In this document: positions 19,469 to 30,599 of the stretch, one piece after another
How the letters are laid out: every line of letters begins with the position of its first letter
Position numbering within the stretch: position 1 is the stretch's first letter
NCBI RefSeq assembly: GCF_042100115.1
Contig: NC_091275.1
Span: 3,378,402 to 3,442,401, forward strand
Length of the DNA: 64,000 nt
Direction of reading: 5' to 3'
Origin: Alternaria dauci
Taxonomy: Eukaryota > Ascomycota > Dothideomycetes > Pleosporales > Pleosporaceae
The notes under the pieces: generated by a model
Told to the model about the DNA's origin: nothing
What the model saw: only the letters and a program-made list of their open reading frames with translations
The model's database searches: none
Made by a program: the position numbers and the translations under genes

Positions 19469-21736
19469 ATGAAGCGCCCTCTAGCAAACGTTTTAACCAA
19501 AAACAGCAAACGGCAGCGTACGAATGATCCAGAGATTGAAGAGACAACTCCTATCCACGAACAAGCTGCGCCATACCTACTCGCTATAGCGAAGTTTCCA
19601 ATCGATGCGCTTAGCGCAGAATGGAGTTTTGGTGTCAATAGGTCTATTGACACAGCACACCAGCGCCGCCTCTGCGAGATCTTTAACGAAACTGGTATTC
19701 TTCGACGAGACCCTAGCCACCAACTGCAGATTGCCTGTTCTAAGGAACACGTAGAGCAGATGCTTCATCATCTGAAGGTGGAATTGCCAGCTCAGAGCAC
19801 AGTTACTTCTGCCACGTTTGCGGATAAGGAAGGATTGGAATGGCCGTCGTTCAAGAGCTGGAAAAGCGTGACTGGAGGGACAGCGGAACTTATTACGGGT
19901 CACCATCGTGTAGAGGCATTCAAAGAGTATCTTCGCCTTCAGCAGTTAGGAGAAGAGGAGAGGTGGTGGGTGTGCCGCATCTACGATAAAGGCGGGTGCC
20001 CCTTAACGCGCGTACTGTGAACAACAGCCCCTAACCTTTTTAGACACGCTACCACCAGACACTCGTGTTAAACTTCGGGCGAATCGGGCCGATATTACGC
20101 TCCCTGACAATCATGGCCAGATATGGTCCGAGTTAACCAGCCTGTTCTGCACAAACGCCAATCTCTTTCAAGGCTCAAGCAAGTCAGTTGAGAAAGAGAT
20201 GAGAGAGCATCTTCAGCTTAGTAGCCGCGTCAAGTTCCCAATACGGCGGCTAGTTACCCTGTGGAGAAATCAAAACTGGCAGCCCCTGCTTACGCGTTGG
20301 TGTTCTACCGCAATTGGGCAGGCAACGTTTAATCTCTCCACTTTTGAGTGGATGGCTAGTTGTCGGATAGATGACGTATGTGTAACCCGCCGCCGAAATA
20401 CTCTGACCTGTCTTGCTAATCTACTGTCTAGCATTGGTTCGCTGCGTTTGAGAACGTACTTCGCATCTCTACATCTATTCGAAAGCAGTATGGGGTTGAC
20501 GCCAGTTTAGCAGACTGGAACACGCTAGCTAGCCTGCCCCAGGCACGAAGTCCCCATGACGTACAAGACCTGTTCTACCCTGGCGAGGAGTTAGACAAGG
20601 ATCCTGGCCCTTCCCATACGCGCCGGCAGGGCTTCTTCCCAACTCTAAGCAATGAGGCCTACCATGCGCTATACTCCACTGTACTTTCAAAGCCCACACA
20701 CACGTACACAAACATCCTCGCTCTCTTAAAAACCCCGAAGAAAGAGGGGAAGCTTATGAGGAGTATTATGACCCACGTCAGCCAATGGGTAAACAGCGGA
20801 TCCGCCAAGGTGTCTGACAGCGACAACAACAAACCCGCACTGCGGAAGTATCTAGTGCCCGTGCTGCAGAGCAGGCATGCCGGCCAGGCTGATCAAAAAT
20901 CTCTTGACCTCCAACAAGAAGTACTGCAACACGTACAGCAAAATGCGGAAGCATTCACAAGCTCTATACTAGACCGCTATATTGACGAGTACCCAAGTGC
21001 AGAGATCAAGAACTACGGCGCACGCTTCCAGCATAAGGTGTGGAGAGAACTGCTGTCAATTGTGACCAGTTTCACAGGGCCAACCTTGCACAACAAGCAC
21101 TTGGCGTGCCTAATTCAAAGCGATACCTACATAGCGCGAACGCCTACAATCGCACAAATCGCGTGTGATGCTATCTGTCAGGTCCCTGAAGTCGTCAACG
21201 AACCTGCGCTCCAGTCTACTAGGGCAGCAAACGACTTGCTAGAGACAATTCAGGTCGCAATCACTGAATGGATGTCTAGACACACTCTAGAAGACTCTGA
21301 TAATACAAGTCAAGAGGTTCCGCTGCCCGCAAGGCACTCTAACGCCGAGTCTAGCAGAGAGAGAGAGCTCAATCTGACAGTCTCTGAAGCGGCACGTAGC
21401 GTTTCAGCACGGTCGAGTTCGGACCAGCTTACCCCAGAGCTAATTTCTCACCCCTCAACTGAGCCGCGCATACCCAAGGCATCCCAGCAGACCAAAGTTC
21501 AAAACAGGGGGATTGAGGACTTGAGTCTAAGCGACCTTGCTGCAGCCCGAGAGAAACACCGTCAGAAACGCACCCTTAGCGACCAGGTAGCTGTAAAGGG
21601 CAGTGCTTCTCTAAGCGAAAAGACCCGAAAGAAACACCGTAAGAAACACACCCTTGGCGACCAGGTAGCTGTAGAGGGCAGTGCTTCTCCAAGCGAAAAG
21701 ACTCGACAGAAACAACGAGGGGCTTGGAGGAAGTAA
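19469..21736 (+). CDS. ParB-like nuclease-domain protein, 719 residues, three exons
   Basis: Proposed exons are 19469-19991, 20044-20375 and 20432-21736. Intron 2 has a standard GTATGT donor and TAG acceptor with CTAAT. Intron 1 restores the frame only as a GC..AG intron (branch CTAAC, end TTTTTAG). Residues about 145-160 contain TAELITGHHRVEAFKEYL, the GxHRxxA box of ParB/Srx-type domains, then WWVCRIYDK/DTLPPDTRVKLRANR across the splice, and LPDNHGQIW. In bacteria this fold binds parS or CTP; in fungi its role is unknown to me. The C-terminus has two tandem 33-residue basic repeats (KHRQKRTLSDQVAVKGSAS-like). It starts 158 bp upstream of the next gene on the same strand. The start is the first ATG after the satellite. 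No RIP stops are present, so the gene looks intact. Confidence 0.78.
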
Positions 21737-21894
21737 TCCGTATCTGACCCTAGCCCTAACCCAATAGACACTGTTCCTCTCCTCTTTCCTCTGCACTGGA
21801 TATTGTGATTCTCGATCATCATCTATCGATCTACCCTACAAGATCCTCAGCCCTTAGCCAACGTACTATTTTATATAATACTGTTCTTATCATC

Positions 21895-24800
21895 ATGTCT
21901 TTAGATCTTGCACAACAAAACGATAGCGATTACGATAACAGCAGTGCTGGAGAGGAGGACGGCCTGTACCAAGATGTGCAACCTGATGAGCACGATAGAG
22001 AACCTGACGAGCATGATGGAGAAGAATACCACGAGAGCAGCCTTGGGGACGAAGACGCAATAGCGAATAATCAACTTACCTGGGCTATTGACCACAGCGG
22101 AGGTGACCACCGACTACCTGGTGAGTTTAAGAGCATCCTACTTGTACGCATATAGTAACTACGTAGTAGTGAAGGGATTTATCAAGATGATAGACAGCCC
22201 CGAATTTAACGGCAGTAAGGCTATTGGAATGCTGCAGAAGCGATACACGATAGACTACGGATCGAGGCGCGTTGGGTCCCGACCAGCCAAGCCTGAGGAC
22301 AAATTTATCCCTGAGTTCCACCTCGACCTTATCATTATCATCGGCCGGCCGCTCCAACCCATTGTGAAGTTCTCTACGTTCTTCGACCACGTAACAATCA
22401 GCTTTAAACACTGGCGAGCTCCATACAGCGCTAAACACAGCCACGGACTGTCGTTTGATATGGAGCATCGTACCTTCCGTCTTGCAAAGGGTGGAACGCG
22501 CGAATCTTGGTTTATTGTTATGCACCCTGTCGATAGCACAGTAGACCCTCTTCTGTCAGGCAGCGAACGTCGCAAACGCCGCGAGAAGGCGTCTGAGCAC
22601 AGCGCTCTCAAACCCTCCCATGCCCTGTTCCTTACGTCGTACATTAAGAAAGTCTTCCTTACAGGCGTATTACTTGGAGAGGGTGTTGAGGCTTCTTGGA
22701 AATTGGATGGACCCCAGTCGCAATCGATCTCAATCGTCAAGTGGGAAACGTTCCAGGAGCAGTTCATGGAAGGGTGGCCAGAGTACGTGCGCAAGAACAC
22801 GCAGGATCCGTTCTGGACTGAGAACCTGCCAGCGTTCCATGCGTATGACTACGGGCAGAACCTTCCAATTGAGTTGTCTACTGAGCAACTCAATAGTCTG
22901 CCTAAGGAAACCCGGTTGCGCCCTGATGACGAGACGTCTGACTCTGATGACGAGACGTCTGACTCTGATGACGAGACGTCTGACTCTGATAGCGAGACGT
23001 CTGATTCTGGGAATGATTTGTCAAACTCTGGGAATGATTTACCAAACTCTCAGAATGATTTATCTAACTCTGAAGACGCGGCGGCTAGGTCCGAAGGCGG
23101 CGCAGAGGGGGCTACGCCCCCACAGAGCGGTACACAAACAGGCGATCCAATTCCCCCGCCGCACGACCATCAACAGCCGTTTGATAACTACACACAGGAT
23201 CTTCTACGCGCACTAGAGGACAAGTATAGACTGGAGAGCATTGAGACGGTCTCCTACGCGCTAGCGGTCGACATCCACTCAATAGCATCTTCCAACCTCC
23301 CTAACGCCTCTAATGACGTCGGTGTCATTCTCGCACCTGCGCGCTGCCTCCTTGCCAATCGCAACAACGTTGTTCGCCAATACCAACACCCGCGCGACTT
23401 TACCTTCTACCCTCTTGCCTTCCATCCATCGTACGGCAACTTCTCCTCCGCGCAGCCCCCAGCATTCCTACGCGACAACGTGCTCGCTGTAATGGAGGAC
23501 AACATGAGCTATCAGAACAACGGTGCGAGCGTGTTGACTAGTGGTTATTTTCAGGCGTACTCCAACATTAAGCGAACTATACGCCATAGCCCCGGCAACT
23601 TACTTGCTACCAAGGGCATTGCCACGGCTGCCCTGACGCTGCCAGATCAGGATGGCAACCTAAACCCTCGGGTAGCGGCGAAGCGGCAGCGTTTACTGCG
23701 GAAATTGCGAGGCGAACAGACTCCTGATAACCCTACGTCTTCCCAACCGTTCGCTCGCGAGCAACAGCGGATTAAAGCCGCTATAAAGGAAGAACTGTAC
23801 GCGTTTAGGATGGAGCAAGTTCTGTCTGTGCAGGTGTCGCAGTTAGCTGACGGTCAACGGAATTTTGCGACAGTGCTTCAACCTATCCTCCAGCTAATCC
23901 GGTACTTCTCGCTGGAACAACCTACCTACATTGATGTCCTCTTCGCGTTCAAAGAACGCATCTTTCCAAAGGTTCTCTCCTCCTTTGCTAGTCTGTTCGC
24001 GCACGCATCAGACGAGTTTTATCGTCGCTTCAAGGCTGCTGGCTCTAAAGGGCTGCCTTTTGCCCTAGCGGAAGGTGTGGCCGCATTCGATCGCCTTGGC
24101 AGCTACTGCTTTACTGGGTTCCCCCGGTCTTTAGTGGGCTCAGTGCTCGGGCCTCTCTGCACCATAGAAAGCATTGAGCAGGGTGGGTGGCCGTTTATCG
24201 ACCCCAACATGCTCAATCTGCAAGGCAGTGGCCATGCTAACCTAGTGCGTTGGCCGCGCATGGACAATGGACGACCTATTATGATGCACGTTGCTTCCAT
24301 TCGCCACCACTATGGGCCCCAGGTTGCCGCTTATTGTCACAGCGAGGTATGGTTCCGTGAGCTTGGTGGGCTCACAGGTAAAGGGCCTCGTGGCGCAGAA
24401 GAGTTCCTAGTAGAGGTGCTCGAAGAGATGTGGAAGCCGCAGACAATCGCTTTCGTAACACACCAATTCTATCGCGCTCTGAACAAGGGCGGACGGGGCA
24501 ATGCTCAAAGCGTAAGCCTAACAACACTGCAGGCACGACAGGAGGCGCAAGAGCAGGTGACGCGTTGGGCTGAAAGCGAGCACCCCTTCTCTGCAGGGTT
24601 CGTGCAATTAGCGTTTCAAATATCAGCCGCTAACACAGTACAGGGAGTACGAGTCGATCTTTCCTGTCTTTTATCCAGAAGCGACTTCGGGTTTGAGAAG
24701 CCAGACGCGACGCGACTTTGCGCAAGAGCTCTACTGGGAGTGTGTTAACAGCCATGGCCAATCTAGTAGCTACCTCTTTTCAAAGAACGCGAGCTGGTTC

Positions 24801-25770
24801 ACTGTGTTACGCGCTGCCGTGCAACACGCCAGGGCCAAGGCGATGAAGGAGGAATACTGGATCAGCGCCATAATGTCAGCTCTAGCGGCGTGCCGCATTG
24901 ACTGTGTGCCTGGTTCATACCATGGCCGATTGAGCTACCGGAGAATGACGCGGCTAGTCGGTAACGTTCCGGCCCCATCCGCTATAGCGGCGAGACCGGG
25001 CAGCCTCAAGCGGGCAGCGATTGAGGCAGTACACCAAGCAAAGCGGCGCTCGCAAACAAAGAGTACTATCGACTTTGGTTGCCAAATCCCTTTTAACGCC
25101 ATCCCGCCGCTAGTTGAAAAAGGTTTTCAGCAGTTGGACGGCCAGTTCTCAAAGTCCGGCATGAATCAGAAGGTTCGTGAACACTACCACAGAGCACGTC
25201 AGTGCCTCATCGAGTGCTTAGGTCAGCCAAAATGCGATCTAATGCTCATGTTGGTGTTAACCCTTGCATCCTCTTCAGCTACCCCTACTGTAGCGGTGAA
25301 TGCGACTGAGTTTTCCAAAGGACCAACCAAGAACTCTGAAATGTTTGCGGCCGCCTTGGTAACAAGAATGCTCTGGTCTCTTCGACCAGATTACTTCCCG
25401 TCGGAGGAAGACGATGGTTGGGTGCTTTCGGTACGGGAGATGACGAAGAAGATTGGTAAGACTTCCCTAAGAGAGGCCCTTTTCCCAAGTAAGAAGCATT
25501 GCTAACATAGTACTATCTGGGGTAGAGCACAAAGGTTGCAACAACCGCTTCCTTCGACAACTGCAATGGATTCGGGTTACTAGTGGGCGTCGAGACTCCC
25601 CAAGGAACAGCGACATAGCGATCAACTATGATTCCGTTCTTGAGAAGAGACGTACAGAGTTAATGCGACTACGGAGCGATGCTAAAGGTTTTATTCAATG
25701 CGTGTTTGGTAGTTCTGATTATGCATGGGTTGACCGATGTCATACTATTATACAGGAGTCCCCAGTGTAG
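21895..25770 (+). CDS. Large protein of unknown function, about 1,244 residues, four exons
   Basis: Proposed exons are 21895-22120, 22167-24646, 24705-25488 and 25526-25770; every junction keeps phase and all use GT..AG. Intron 3 (37 nt) is unusually short and so is the least certain. The N-terminus is acidic (DSDYDNSSAGEEDG). Around residues 340-395 there are repeats of DETSDSD and then GNDLSNS-type units. The rest is globular, with segments such as SGYFQAYSNIKRTIRHSPG, FDRLGSYCFTGFPRSLVGS and GPLCTIESIEQGGWPFIDP, and a C-terminus ending DRCHTIIQESPV. I recognise no family and no catalytic motif. It lies directly downstream of the ParB-like gene in the same orientation, which suggests a functional pair, but that is inference. 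Confidence 0.7.
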
Positions 25771-26538
25771 AGTAAGCTATTATAGCTTCCACTATAATTT
25801 TACATCTTCTCTCCTATAAAACACGTATATACTATATACATCTTCTATCCTATACAGCTTTTGAAGAGATTAATACACGTTACGTAGTGTTATGATTTTT
25901 TAAAATATTTCGTATTAACTGTAAATTCAGAAAAACACCAACCCCAATATTAACCGTACTATCGTTGTCGCATGTAATCCGTTTCTTAATCTTAACTGTG
26001 TCTCTTCTCTACTATTTACATAATTAACGTAATAGTAAAAAGACGCAGGCACTAGAGAATAGAGCCTGCGAAGTCTACATTGCATTAGTGGCTGAAGTAG
26101 CACAGTGTAGAGGCATCCTGTTACTATTCTCCGCAGGCAAAGGTAATAGCACCTTGCGCGGCAACCTTTAAGGAAAAGAGAGGAAGCCGCTATGTGTTTC
26201 GCTCTTCTTTGTAGTTATTTGTAGATTTGTAGCCTGCGGTGTTGTTGACTTATCTGTATCGCAATACGACAGCAGCTTCCTAGCAGGCTGTAATCGTCGA
26301 GAGCCACGGTACAGCCGGTGACTTAGACGACAGACCTAGCCTAACACTAAATTGGCAAGCTTCCGCAACACGGACGCATACACCCCACCTGCTAATAAGC
26401 ACCGCTATGACTAGCAACTCTCGTCTACCTCACTACTTCCGTAGAGTGTCGCTAGAAGCTCAGCATTGTGCTCTTCGAGCCCATCACTCTTTTTCCGCAG
26501 CGCATAGTTCAGGGTCGTCAGGTAACCCGGTTTATTGT
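25771..26538. other. Intergenic, convergent 3' ends
   Basis: This lies between the 3' ends of the 1,244-residue gene (plus) and the 620-residue gene (minus). It contains an AT-rich patch (25,780-26,040). A short stretch near 26,020 (AACGTAATAGTAAAAAGACG) weakly resembles the start of the 40,657 repeat. No gene is supported. Confidence 0.4.
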
Positions 26539-28401
26539 TCAACCTATAGGGCTTACAGGACAGAATAATTCAAGTACCGACATCTGTCGCAATGGCGCCG
26601 GCGATGCCGGGATACTTTCCGATGCGTCAGAATCAGTGTCATCTTCGGCTTCGCTGTCTGGAATCTCTGTTAACCCCACCGCCGTAGCTAGCGCATTCGC
26701 TTCAATGCTAAGCCTCTCCTTTCCAGCAATCGGCGCACCAGTAATTCCATCCGGCCCTAGCCAGGCTTCGAGGGCCCTGCTTGCCGTGCAAATTTCCGGC
26801 CGTTCGCGCTTCACTAGCTCAAGAAAAACATCGCGCTGGTTCTTCCGCAGCACACGCTCGAGCCAATGGTTTGAGACCTCTTCGTGGGGTATGAGCAGCA
26901 GCGATCCCCAGCCTAGAGCTTGAACTATGTCGAACCATCGTGTCGCTCGCTTTAGGCGGTAACGAAAGGCTGCGTGGTCAGATTTAGATGGTGATTGGCA
27001 AACCAGATGGACCAAATATGTGATAGCCTCTGTTCGTGCCTGGCCCTTCCCGTACCTGTTGCGAGTTCTGTCGTTACTGGCTAGACGATCAGCGACCTGG
27101 ATTTCGTCGACCTTGCGAGCGTACGCCTTCCCTAGCAAAGCGAAAGCCCAGCGAGTGCCAATGTTTACAGCTGCAAGCATCGTCTCGTACCGTGTGCACA
27201 TGTCCCAGGCAAAGCAGAATGCATTGTCGGCATCAGTATGAAGTGTTGCGCTACTATCCACTGACTGCGACATTTGCGTCTGGGTAAGAACATAACGATC
27301 TACTGGTTTTACCAAGAACGGCGTGCCCTGTTTCCGCCAATTATGCAGGAACTGCGCAGCGCTGTACTGCGAGGTTGCATTTCCAAAAGCACGCGCTTTT
27401 GCTAGCATGCTGCAGGCAGTATAGTAGGGTGTTGGCGAGGCTGTATAGAAATCAGCATCTTCCGCGACTTTTTGCTTGAAGATCCAAGAGATCGTCGGCT
27501 CATCGTCTGGCGCAATGCTGCCGTACGCCATACGTTCCTGCGCAGGCATCTTCTCAGGCGGTTCCTTTAAGCCTATCGCCTCGAGCTTTATTACACGCGA
27601 TCTTTCTAGCTTTCTTGTACGCCGTAGCTCTGCAAGACGATTCTTGTTTGTAACTGTTGCGGACCTCTTTACGGATAGAGGCGTCGTCGCACTCTGGTTT
27701 TCGCTGTCCTCGTCGCTTGTTCCGCGCTCGTGTCCCCCCTCCGCTCTAGCTGTGTCTTTGCCAGCGTGTACTGTCATAGTGTTGACTTCGCTAGCCCTAG
27801 CCGTCGATTCGTCCGCGCTGTCCTCCTGTATTGCTAGGCGGTTTAAGCTGTTGGCACGGATCTCGCTGCGAATAGGCGATGAGGAGGCTGGACGTTTACG
27901 GTACGGCACAAGGTCGCCTGTAGCCCTCTGTGCTGATGGCGGTATGCTATCGTCCTTGTCTGAGTCTATAGCCATGCGGTCCTCCGCGATGCCTTCCGTT
28001 GGCGTCATTAGCCGCGCTGTAGTTAAGTTTCTAGGCTCTAGAGACTTACTACTAGCAAAGTCCATAGCAGCGCTTGTGAGACGCCCCCAATTTTCTGCGT
28101 CAAGTGTGCTGGCACCCAGCGTCTCTTTCAGCAGCCATATCGCATCTAGTGTCGAGTGGGCTATGAAAACCGGCTTGCACGCTTCGTCGTCGCCTACTTC
28201 TGGAACGATCCATCCCGCGTATCGTACATCGCCTGGTACACGGCATGGTTCTGCGAGACGACGCGCAAGAAATCTGCTGTAGGACGGGTTAGGTGGGCTG
28301 TATGCTAAGTTGTTAGCGACTGTAGCGTCCCACTGTGCAGGAAAGCCTCTTCCGCTGTGTTTATCCTGACAATGGTCACTATCGAGCTGTAACTGATCCA
28401 T
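26539..28401 (-). CDS. Protein of unknown function, 620 residues, intronless
   Basis: A complete ATG-to-stop frame with normal codon use. Residues about 1-130 and 310-580 look globular (for example FLHNWRKQGTPFLVKPVDRY, ATRWFDIVQALGWGSLLLIP). Residues 130-300 are a low-complexity, charged linker with a basic patch (NRLAELRRTRKLERSR). The C-terminus is acidic (DSEAEDDTDSDASES). I see no catalytic motif and no family I can name. It is transcribed towards the 1,244-residue gene. Its intact frame beside RIP-damaged genes shows that it is recent, single-copy, or maintained. Confidence 0.7.
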   Translation of the reverse strand: MDQLQLDSDHCQDKHSGRGFPAQWDATVANNLAYSPPNPSYSRFLARRLAEPCRVPGDVRYAGWIVPEVGDDEACKPVFIAHSTLDAIWLLKETLGASTLDAENWGRLTSAAMDFASSKSLEPRNLTTARLMTPTEGIAEDRMAIDSDKDDSIPPSAQRATGDLVPYRKRPASSSPIRSEIRANSLNRLAIQEDSADESTARASEVNTMTVHAGKDTARAEGGHERGTSDEDSENQSATTPLSVKRSATVTNKNRLAELRRTRKLERSRVIKLEAIGLKEPPEKMPAQERMAYGSIAPDDEPTISWIFKQKVAEDADFYTASPTPYYTACSMLAKARAFGNATSQYSAAQFLHNWRKQGTPFLVKPVDRYVLTQTQMSQSVDSSATLHTDADNAFCFAWDMCTRYETMLAAVNIGTRWAFALLGKAYARKVDEIQVADRLASNDRTRNRYGKGQARTEAITYLVHLVCQSPSKSDHAAFRYRLKRATRWFDIVQALGWGSLLLIPHEEVSNHWLERVLRKNQRDVFLELVKRERPEICTASRALEAWLGPDGITGAPIAGKERLSIEANALATAVGLTEIPDSEAEDDTDSDASESIPASPAPLRQMSVLELFCPVSPIG

Positions 28402-28991
28402 TTTAGAACCAAGGCTGACGCTCTAAGCCAGCGATTAGTGTGTGGGTAGAAAAGTAGTAAGAATAACAGCAGAGAAAAGAAGACGTGGCATGGAAAGCAG
28501 GGGGCCAGGGCGTGCCGGCAAGGTGCGGCATATAGTCGCACCGACTAACAAGGTAGAGTACGGTCCCTAATCCCAGAAGAGGTCGCGTCCTTGAGTGTAG
28601 AATACATGTTATTTCTCTTTTTAGAGTGCTATTCTTATATAATATTGAATACTAAAGTTTAGTTGTTGAAGACACGAAAGATCTCAAAGAGGTAGTCCTA
28701 GATAGGGAGGGTCGCTCTGCCTCGTACATCTAAGAGCGCAGTTCCAAATAATATAACACTAGTATTTGCCTTTAGAGGTGCAGCGTGAAGAAGGTTGGAG
28801 CGCCAGCCCTAAGGTAGTTAAAGCGTCCGAATGTTCCAGCTGCAAGGTTGCGATATGGCTTGGGACGCAAGTTGCCGCAACGGTTGGTTGCCAGCGAGGG
28901 CAAGTTACGCAGAGACCACGGTATGGCTTCATACACCTACTAACACCTTTTGGGCAACTCTCTGGACTGTCCAAGGTACTGCATGACAGAG
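28402..28991. other. Intergenic with an orphan 68-bp repeat unit
   Basis: It contains an AT-rich promoter-like tract at 28,590-28,760. At about 28,848-28,912 lies one diverged unit of the 68-bp repeat whose main array is at 29,876-30,286. No gene is supported. Confidence 0.5.
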
Positions 28992-29404
28992 TTGTCAACA
29001 ATCAAGCCAATCAAGCTGGGTGCCCCAGCTTAGCTTGATTAGTGGGTACCTCTACCTCAGCTTAGCTTGATTGGCTTGATGGTTAAAATTAATAAGCTTG
29101 GCTTGTTTAGCTTGATTAGCTTAACAAAATTAATCCCCCTTTCAAGAAGCTTAAAAGGGGATAGTGTAGGGGTATCCTTATATAATCTTATCACCACGTG
29201 ATCTTATCACCACGTGACCTTACTTACTTACTTTAACCTTCTTTATAGAGTATTAATTCTATCAAGCCAATCAAGCCAAACAATCAAGCTAGCTTATAGT
29301 AGCTTGGCTTAATTGATTTATACCTCTACTCTAGCTTAGCTTGATTGATACGCCAGCTTGATGCCCCAGCTTGATAGCGATCAAGCTGGCTTGATTGTTG
29401 ACAA
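28992..29404. mobile_element. Foldback/MITE-like element with perfect 18-bp terminal inverted repeats
   Basis: TTGTCAACAATCAAGCCA at 28992-29009 is exactly inverted at 29387-29404. The 413-bp interior has no coding capacity and is full of nested TCAAGCT/AGCTTGA inverted repeats able to fold back, plus a direct repeat ATCTTATCACCACGTGA twice (about 29,187-29,220). No clear target-site duplication is visible. It interrupts a minus-strand gene fragment whose readable part resumes at 29,405. The family cannot be told from the termini alone. Confidence 0.75.
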
Positions 29405-29822
29405 GTCTGCTGCATGAACAGACGGTTGTTGAACCAATGAACAAACTGATTCCTAATGGTTGTCGCTGTAGAGAAAACGTCGAGGTAGGCAGTATACTCA
29501 GTCCTGGACGGCACGCTGGGACTCTGCCTTGGCCACTGGTTCCTCAGATCTTCCACGAACGAGTCGATCGCCCTAGTTTGATTCTCCTGAAATGCGGCGT
29601 GCAATCCTGTCGTGATGCTGCTGTTCAGTCTCCGATTCTCGCTTTGGTAGATTCGCTTCATTGGAATCTGCAAACGCCTTGGTGTTGCACAGCACCGTGT
29701 TCCGAATCGCATTCTTGTTGAAGTCCTGTCCCTGGTCTAGCTCGTATTTCAGTGCAGTAGGTGGCTGTACCGCCGAGAGCTTATATACCCTATAGGCTGC
29801 AGCTAGAGCCTGTATCGCATCC
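29405..29822 (-). pseudogene. Gene fragment of unknown family, frameshifted and cut by the foldback element
   Basis: From ATG 29822 the minus frame reads MDAIQALAAAYRVYKLSAV and on to HHDRIARRISGESN, stops at 29573-29575, and continues in the next frame as TRAIDSFVEDLRNQWPRQ, then EYTAYLDVFSTATTIRNQF and WFNNRLFMQQT up to the terminal inverted repeat. A single frame change joins the two parts near 29,580. No continuation of the protein past the element is convincing. Family unknown. Confidence 0.5.
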
Positions 29823-29875
29823 ATGTCTGACTTTTCGGCGTAAGCCGTCGTACAAAACTATGTCATTAGATCACG

Positions 29876-30286
29876 ATATGGCTTGGGAAGCAAGTTGCCG
29901 CAACGGTTGGTTGCTAGCGAGGGCACGTTGCGAAGCGGTTGCGATATGGCTTGGGACGCAAGTTGCCGCAACGGTTGGTTGCTAGCGAGGGCACGTTGCG
30001 AAGCGGTTGCGATATGGCTTGGGACGCAAGTTGCCGCAACGGTTGGTTGCTAGCGAGGGCACGTTGCGAAGCGGTTGCGATATGGCTTGGGACGCAAGTT
30101 GCCGCAACGGTTGGTTGCTAGCGAGGGCACGTTGCGAAGCGGTTGCGATATGGCTTGGGACGCAAGTTGCCGCAACGGTTGGTTGCTAGCGAGGGCACGT
30201 TGCGAAGCGGTTGCGATATGGCTTGGGACGCAAGTTGCCGCAACGGTTGGTTGCTAGCGAGGGCACATTGCGAAGCGGTTGCGAAG
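29876..30286. repeat. 68-bp tandem array, six units
   Basis: The unit contains GATATGGCTTGGGACGCAAG, then TTGCCGCAACGGTTGGTTGC, then TAGCGAGGGCACGTTGCGAA and GCGGTTGC, with period 68 bp. Units are nearly identical, which suggests recent expansion. Because 68 is not a multiple of three the same short peptide appears in shifted frames; these ORFs are by-products. One orphan unit lies at 28,848. Confidence 0.9.
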
Positions 30287-30599
30287 CATGGAGTAGTATT
30301 TAGTGTGGTAGGTTGCATTCGGCCTGACTCGGAAGACCACGCGCCCGCAAGTCAGGCTGACAGCAGCGCTTCCACTCACAACGTTACCTAGGTACAGCAG
30401 TAACTTGCTATTGCTAACAGAGGCAACTTTCTAGGCTTCCTACAGTGGCAGCAGTAGGCAATACGTACAGCGTTACTCTATGTTAGTCTGGTGCGCCTAT
30501 ATCGGTATTGAGTCATGGGATCGATTTTGTACTACAGACTACTTGAGAAAGTTACAGTATGTCTCCGCGATTTCCGGGCAGTCATTCCTTCAAAGTATC
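30287..30599. other. Intergenic, 3' of the SNF2-like gene
   Basis: Unique sequence of normal composition between the 68-bp array and the stop codon of the SNF2-like gene. No gene or terminator motif that I can support. Confidence 0.4.

Noticed and set aside
28992..29404. Target-site duplication for the foldback element
   Set aside because: Flanks CATGACAGAG and GTCTGCTGC do not match; a loosely similar GCATGA...CAG on both sides is not a clean duplication.
29939..30391. A row of identical 60-codon plus ORFs
   Set aside because: By-products of the 68-bp array (period not divisible by three, same peptide in each frame).
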